DNA from: UBA9732 sp963606545
Lineage (GTDB): Bacteria; Spirochaetota; Spirochaetia; Sphaerochaetales; Sphaerochaetaceae
Length of the DNA: 15,620 nt
Direction of reading: 5' to 3'
Assembly (NCBI GenBank): GCA_963606545.1
Contig: CAVCYP010000038.1
Span: 1-15,620 of the forward strand
The notes beneath the pieces are model-generated. The model ran no database searches. It was not told where the DNA came from and saw nothing but the letters and a program-made list of their open reading frames with translations. Made by a program: the position numbers and the translations under genes. This document shows, one piece after another, positions 12,670 to 15,620 of this stretch (position 1 is its first letter; each line of letters starts with the position of its first letter).

Positions 12670-14520
12670 ATGGATAGAACAGAAGGAAAGCTTAAGAAAT
12701 CTACTATTGGTTTTCTTATAACGCTTGGAATTTTAATTATTGTTTCCCTGTTAAACTGGGGAGTTATTACCGGTTGGGGTAATGTCAGAATCACGAATGT
12801 AGTATTAGCTGGAGATGATGGTAAAGAATATACGGCATTGCTGTACACTCCAAAGAATGCGACAAATGCTACACCTGCACCAGCTTATTTGTGCTTGCAT
12901 GGATATTCGGGAAATGCAAGAAACCACGAGTCTTGGGCTGTTGAGTATGCCAGACGTGGCTTTGTAGTTCTTTCAATTGATAATTATGGTTCTGGTGATG
13001 GTGAGTTTGCAGAGCCTTTATCAACAGCTGACCCTAATGCAAATACCATGATGAATCCTTCAAATAACTTAATTCCTGTTGCTATGGCAAAATATCTTGA
13101 AGATTTACCATATGTAGACAGTTCAAATATCTTAATTGGTGGACACTCAATGGGATGTAACTCAGCAACTGCAGCAGCTGCTGTAATTAACGCAAAAGGA
13201 TTGATTCTTTGTGAACCAATGGGTGCATCTGCAAAAGCCTACAAATATTTGACAAATGTCATGTGGCAGTGGGGTACTGCAGATAAACTGAGAACAACCG
13301 AAAAAGATTTGAAAACGGCTTACAGTTTCTTTAGCACAAAGGGCGCTAATGTTGATCCTAATTCAACTGTCGTAGAGACCGGTAAGGTTTATACAGACAG
13401 TGAAGGCAATATTTATCAGCATGTATTTATTGATGGCATGATTCACGAAGCTGCATTCATCAATTCTACTGCAATAGGATATCAGCTTGAGTTTGCTCAG
13501 TCTATTGTAGATTGCCCAAATCCAATTGATTCTTCTAATCAAATTTGGATGTGGAAGGATGTCATGGGCATGATTGGCGTATTTGCTTTCGTTGCCTTTG
13601 TTTGTGCTACCCTTTGTATGTTGCTAGATCAAGTTCCATTCTTTGGTTCTCTCAGACAGCCTGTTCCAAGAAATATCGGGCTTAGAAAGTTTGGGTTCTG
13701 GCTTAGTGTTGGCGTTGGCGTATTCGTTCCTTTCTTGACAACTTATTTTGCAAACTTAGGTATAAATGGGCTTTTTGGCGCAAAGAGTGCTTATTCTAAC
13801 GTTGAAAAGGGCATTTTCCGCCTTAGATTTACAAACATATCGCTGGCAGTTGTGATTGCGCTTACTATTGTTGGTGGTCTGATGCTTCTTCTGTTCATCT
13901 TTACCGATGGAAAGAAGCAGAAGGCAAAGCTCTGGGATTATGGCTTGACAACTCCAAATAATCCTAAAATTGATTTCAAGCTTGTTGGAAAGGCCGCTTT
14001 ACTTTCAGTGGTAACTATACTTATTACCTATACTTACTTGACAATTCAGAGACAGGTGCTCAGAACCGATTTCTACTGTTTGTTCTTTGGTATTAGAGCT
14101 GTTCAGTCCAGAAAGGTTGTTTACTATATTCCATATATTATTATTATTTGGGTTATTTGTTTCTGCTTCTCGGCTATTAGTATGAACGTTGAAAGAAGAC
14201 TTCCTTCCCTTGGAAAGGGAGAGACAACTGACATGATTGTTCAGATGCTTTTCAACGGTCTTTTGAATGCTGCTGCTGTCACATTGTTGGTTTGCATTGA
14301 GCATATTTGCCAGACAGCAAAGGGCGCTGGCGTATACGGACTCCCATCTTGGGGAACTGACCTTACTAGACTTTGGGGTATGCCACTTGGAATGTTCGTA
14401 GCTGGTGTTGGAAGTACCTTCTGCTATAGAAAGACTGGTTCAATTTGGACTGGAGCCTTCCTATTTGGAACAATTGCTGCCCTTATGGCTGCAACCTTTG
14501 GATGCTTACATCTTGCATAA
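12670..14520 (+). CDS. Alpha/beta hydrolase fused to a polytopic membrane domain
   Basis: This 616-residue protein joins an extracytoplasmic hydrolase to a large membrane domain. One N-terminal helix (about 12-34) is followed by an alpha/beta hydrolase (about 45-285) with LCLHGYSGNARNHESWA (oxyanion region), the nucleophile elbow GGHSMG (S160) and a likely catalytic histidine H259 (GMIHEAAF). From about residue 298 to the end there are some eight hydrophobic helices (near 300-319, 341-362, 389-411, 441-458, 486-505, 525-545, 565-583, 592-612). The hydrolase part resembles dienelactone hydrolase or acyl-ester hydrolases; the substrate is unknown. Removal of acyl groups at the cell surface is a guess. 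GGAG lies 7 bases before the ATG. It has its own promoter and ends at an intrinsic terminator. Confidence 0.82.
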   Translation: MDRTEGKLKKSTIGFLITLGILIIVSLLNWGVITGWGNVRITNVVLAGDDGKEYTALLYTPKNATNATPAPAYLCLHGYSGNARNHESWAVEYARRGFVVLSIDNYGSGDGEFAEPLSTADPNANTMMNPSNNLIPVAMAKYLEDLPYVDSSNILIGGHSMGCNSATAAAAVINAKGLILCEPMGASAKAYKYLTNVMWQWGTADKLRTTEKDLKTAYSFFSTKGANVDPNSTVVETGKVYTDSEGNIYQHVFIDGMIHEAAFINSTAIGYQLEFAQSIVDCPNPIDSSNQIWMWKDVMGMIGVFAFVAFVCATLCMLLDQVPFFGSLRQPVPRNIGLRKFGFWLSVGVGVFVPFLTTYFANLGINGLFGAKSAYSNVEKGIFRLRFTNISLAVVIALTIVGGLMLLLFIFTDGKKQKAKLWDYGLTTPNNPKIDFKLVGKAALLSVVTILITYTYLTIQRQVLRTDFYCLFFGIRAVQSRKVVYYIPYIIIIWVICFCFSAISMNVERRLPSLGKGETTDMIVQMLFNGLLNAAAVTLLVCIEHICQTAKGAGVYGLPSWGTDLTRLWGMPLGMFVAGVGSTFCYRKTGSIWTGAFLFGTIAALMAATFGCLHLA

Positions 14521-14555
14521 ATCCATTATATCATCTTTGATTTTGATTTGACTTT

Positions 14556-14600
14556 AGGGCTACTTCAGGAATGAGGTAGCCCTTTTAATATAATTTTTTA
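14556..14600 (+). terminator. Intrinsic terminator of the alpha/beta hydrolase gene
   Basis: AGGGCTAC (14556-14563) and GTAGCCCT (14576-14583) form a perfect 8-base GC-rich stem with a 12-base loop, followed by TTT and then ATAATTTTTT on the plus strand. It lies 36 bases after the stop codon. The minus strand lacks a T run after the stem, so it is mainly one-directional. Confidence 0.85.
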
Positions 14601-14612
14601 TAGTAAAAGTAG

Positions 14613-15341
14613 TTATTTTAAATCACCGGAGAAGAAATCAATATGAGCCTTCATGTTTTCGTAGGCAGCGTCAACGTCTTGCTCAAGGACGGACTGGTAG
14701 ATGAGACGGTGAGATTTTTTGATGTTGTCCATCATTTCTTTCTTTTGCTTTGCGTTTTTGCTCTCATAGGAATTTTTGAGAATTGAAAGCACCATCTGAT
14801 GGCAAACCTTGCTGATCATACCGGCAAGCTCATTGTGAGCAGCTTTTGCAATGGCAGTATGGAAAGCCACGTCGTGCTTTACAAACTCAGCAAAGTCATC
14901 GCCAACTTTCTCTGAAGCTTCAATAGCCTCTTTTAACTCTTGAAGGTTCTCCTCCGTTCTCCTCTCAACGGCCCATTGGACAGCCGTTTTCTCAAAGAGC
15001 TCTCTAACCTCCAGTAGCTCACTTGGCGATATCTTATTCATAGCAATCATATTTTCCAGAGGCTGTTCAAAAGAAGTCGTGGACGGCTCCGTGACAATTG
15101 CCCCGTTGCTCCCTGGAATGGTCTTAATTAACCCAGCCCTCTCCAACATCCTCAGCGCCTCCCTAATTGTAGGCCTGGACCTCTGCAGCTGCTCCATCAT
15201 TGCACGCTCAGACGGCAGCCTATCTCCAGGAGCCAGCTGGCCACTCATAATTAATTCCGATATTTGCTGATAGATAGATTCCGATGCCTTCTGGGTTGGA
15301 ACTGGTGAAAGATTGATTGAAGAGGCTTTTTTGTTGCTCAT
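14613..15341 (-). CDS. FadR/LldR-type GntR-family regulator
   Basis: This 242-residue repressor has an N-terminal winged helix (about 18-85; ESIYQQISELIMSGQLAPGDRLPSE, then RSRPTIREALRMLERAGLI) and a helical FCD ligand domain (about 105-235). The metal-binding set typical of FCD proteins is visible: D157 and H161 (HDVAFH), H211 (SHRLIY) and H233 (AHIDFF). These usually bind a metal that holds a carboxylate ligand such as lactate, gluconate or another organic acid. The start is the ATG at 15341; an in-frame TTG at 15353 would overlap the GGGAG ribosome binding site (15347-15351), which sits 5 bases before the ATG. Two TGGT-N3-ACNA operators upstream suggest autoregulation and control of the divergent gene. 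The ligand is unknown. Confidence 0.92.
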   Translation of the reverse strand: MSNKKASSINLSPVPTQKASESIYQQISELIMSGQLAPGDRLPSERAMMEQLQRSRPTIREALRMLERAGLIKTIPGSNGAIVTEPSTTSFEQPLENMIAMNKISPSELLEVRELFEKTAVQWAVERRTEENLQELKEAIEASEKVGDDFAEFVKHDVAFHTAIAKAAHNELAGMISKVCHQMVLSILKNSYESKNAKQKKEMMDNIKKSHRLIYQSVLEQDVDAAYENMKAHIDFFSGDLK

Positions 15342-15363
15342 TTTTTCTCCCAATTTAGCTAAC

Positions 15364-15374
15364 TGGTCTTACAA
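15364..15374. promoter_or_regulatory. FadR-type operator at the regulator's own start
   Basis: TGGTCTTACAA matches the TnGTnnnACnA consensus of FadR-subfamily proteins. It lies just downstream of the regulator's -10, so binding would block its transcription. Confidence 0.6.
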
Positions 15375-15382
15375 CCATACCA

Positions 15383-15411
15383 ATTATAAAGGAATGCTCG
15401 GTTGTAGGCAA
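15383..15411 (-). promoter_or_regulatory. Promoter of the FadR-type regulator
   Basis: On the minus strand TTGCCT (15411-15406), a 17-base spacer and TATAAT (15388-15383) form a good sigma-70-type promoter about 42 bases before the ATG at 15341. Confidence 0.65.
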
Positions 15412-15456
15412 CAAGCTACATAAATAGGGGGTATGCAAAAAAGATATAAATTTTGC

Positions 15457-15486
15457 TTGACGGCAACCTAATACACCTAATATACT
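15457..15486 (+). promoter_or_regulatory. Promoter of the divergent gene beyond the window
   Basis: TTGACG (15457-15462), an 18-base spacer and TATACT (15481-15486) point rightwards. Each box matches the consensus at 5 of 6 bases. Confidence 0.65.
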
Positions 15487-15498
15487 GGTCTTACCAGT
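15484..15498. promoter_or_regulatory. Palindromic FadR-type operator over the divergent promoter
   Basis: ACTGGT-CTT-ACCAGT is a perfect dyad containing TGGT-N3-ACCA. It overlaps the -10 and the expected start site of the rightward promoter. The 10 bases ACCAGTTAGC (15493-15502) recur on the minus strand at the other operator (15358-15367). Confidence 0.7.
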
Positions 15499-15564
15499 TA
15501 GCGAGGAGTTGTTACTTGGCAGTTAACTCTAAGTTGGCAAGTGGACAAGGGGGGAGGAGAGCAA

Positions 15565-15588
15565 GTGTCCGTATTCAGGCGATTTTGA
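15565..15588 (+). CDS. Possible 7-codon leader peptide before the divergent gene
   Basis: GTG at 15565 has a strong GGGAGGAG ribosome binding site a few bases upstream, but the frame (MSVFRRF) ends at TGA 15586-15588. GGACA (15543-15547) and TGTCC (15566-15570) can pair and enclose the ribosome binding site. The main coding start is probably beyond the window. This is a weak call. The rest of 15500-15620 holds no gene I can support. Confidence 0.2.
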   Translation: MSVFRRF

Positions 15589-15620
15589 TTGTTTGATTTT
15601 CCCTAATATTCATGCCGGCA

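Noticed and set aside
15342..15353. TTG start four codons upstream for the FadR-type regulator
   Set aside because: It overlaps the GGGAG ribosome binding site for the ATG at 15341.

Overview
The window comes from an AT-leaning bacterial chromosome with strong GGAGG-type ribosome binding sites and sigma-70-like promoters. The gene set (xylose isomerase and xylulokinase, a FadR-type regulator, an OmpR-type two-component system, a VirD4-like ATPase of the kind carried on mobile elements of gut anaerobes) fits an anaerobic, plant-sugar-using gut or rumen bacterium. I cannot decide from sequence alone between a clostridial Firmicute (Lachnospiraceae-like) and a host-associated Treponema-like spirochaete.

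Left part (1-3959): the 3' part of a RumA/RlmD/TrmA-type RNA uracil-5-methyltransferase that carries an in-frame 12-base tandem repeat coding a Ser/Cys tract; an NAD-dependent epimerase/reductase; then a tightly overlapping three-gene operon of response regulator, short-loop histidine kinase and a small two-helix membrane protein.

Xylose block (3960-7946): xylA and xylB in one direction, with a convergent AraC-family regulator whose stop codon lies only 7 bases from that of xylB. Upstream of xylA, two 14-base direct repeats 22 bases apart abut a TATAAT box with a poor -35, the geometry expected for an AraC-type activator. The regulator is the obvious candidate to bind there.

Accessory block (about 8100-12400): a standalone PD-(D/E)XK nuclease-like gene faces a three-gene operon on the minus strand made of an unknown 160-residue protein, a VirD4/TraG-like ATPase without membrane anchor, and a ClpP-like serine protease with an intact triad. 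No relaxase or type IV secretion subunit is present. The operon is preceded by a strong minus-strand promoter and about 420 bases of leader whose first 250 bases fold into several hairpins, a likely structured RNA. This block is the best candidate for an undescribed system. An 11-base direct repeat lies near both edges.

Right part (12430-15620): four alternating AAAAAGGAA arms lie between this promoter and a divergent promoter for a fused alpha/beta hydrolase-polytopic membrane protein, which ends at a clear intrinsic terminator. A FadR/LldR-type regulator follows on the minus strand. Its upstream region holds two TGGT-N3-AC(C/A)A operators, one just downstream of its own promoter and one overlapping the -10 of a divergent promoter for a gene beyond the window.
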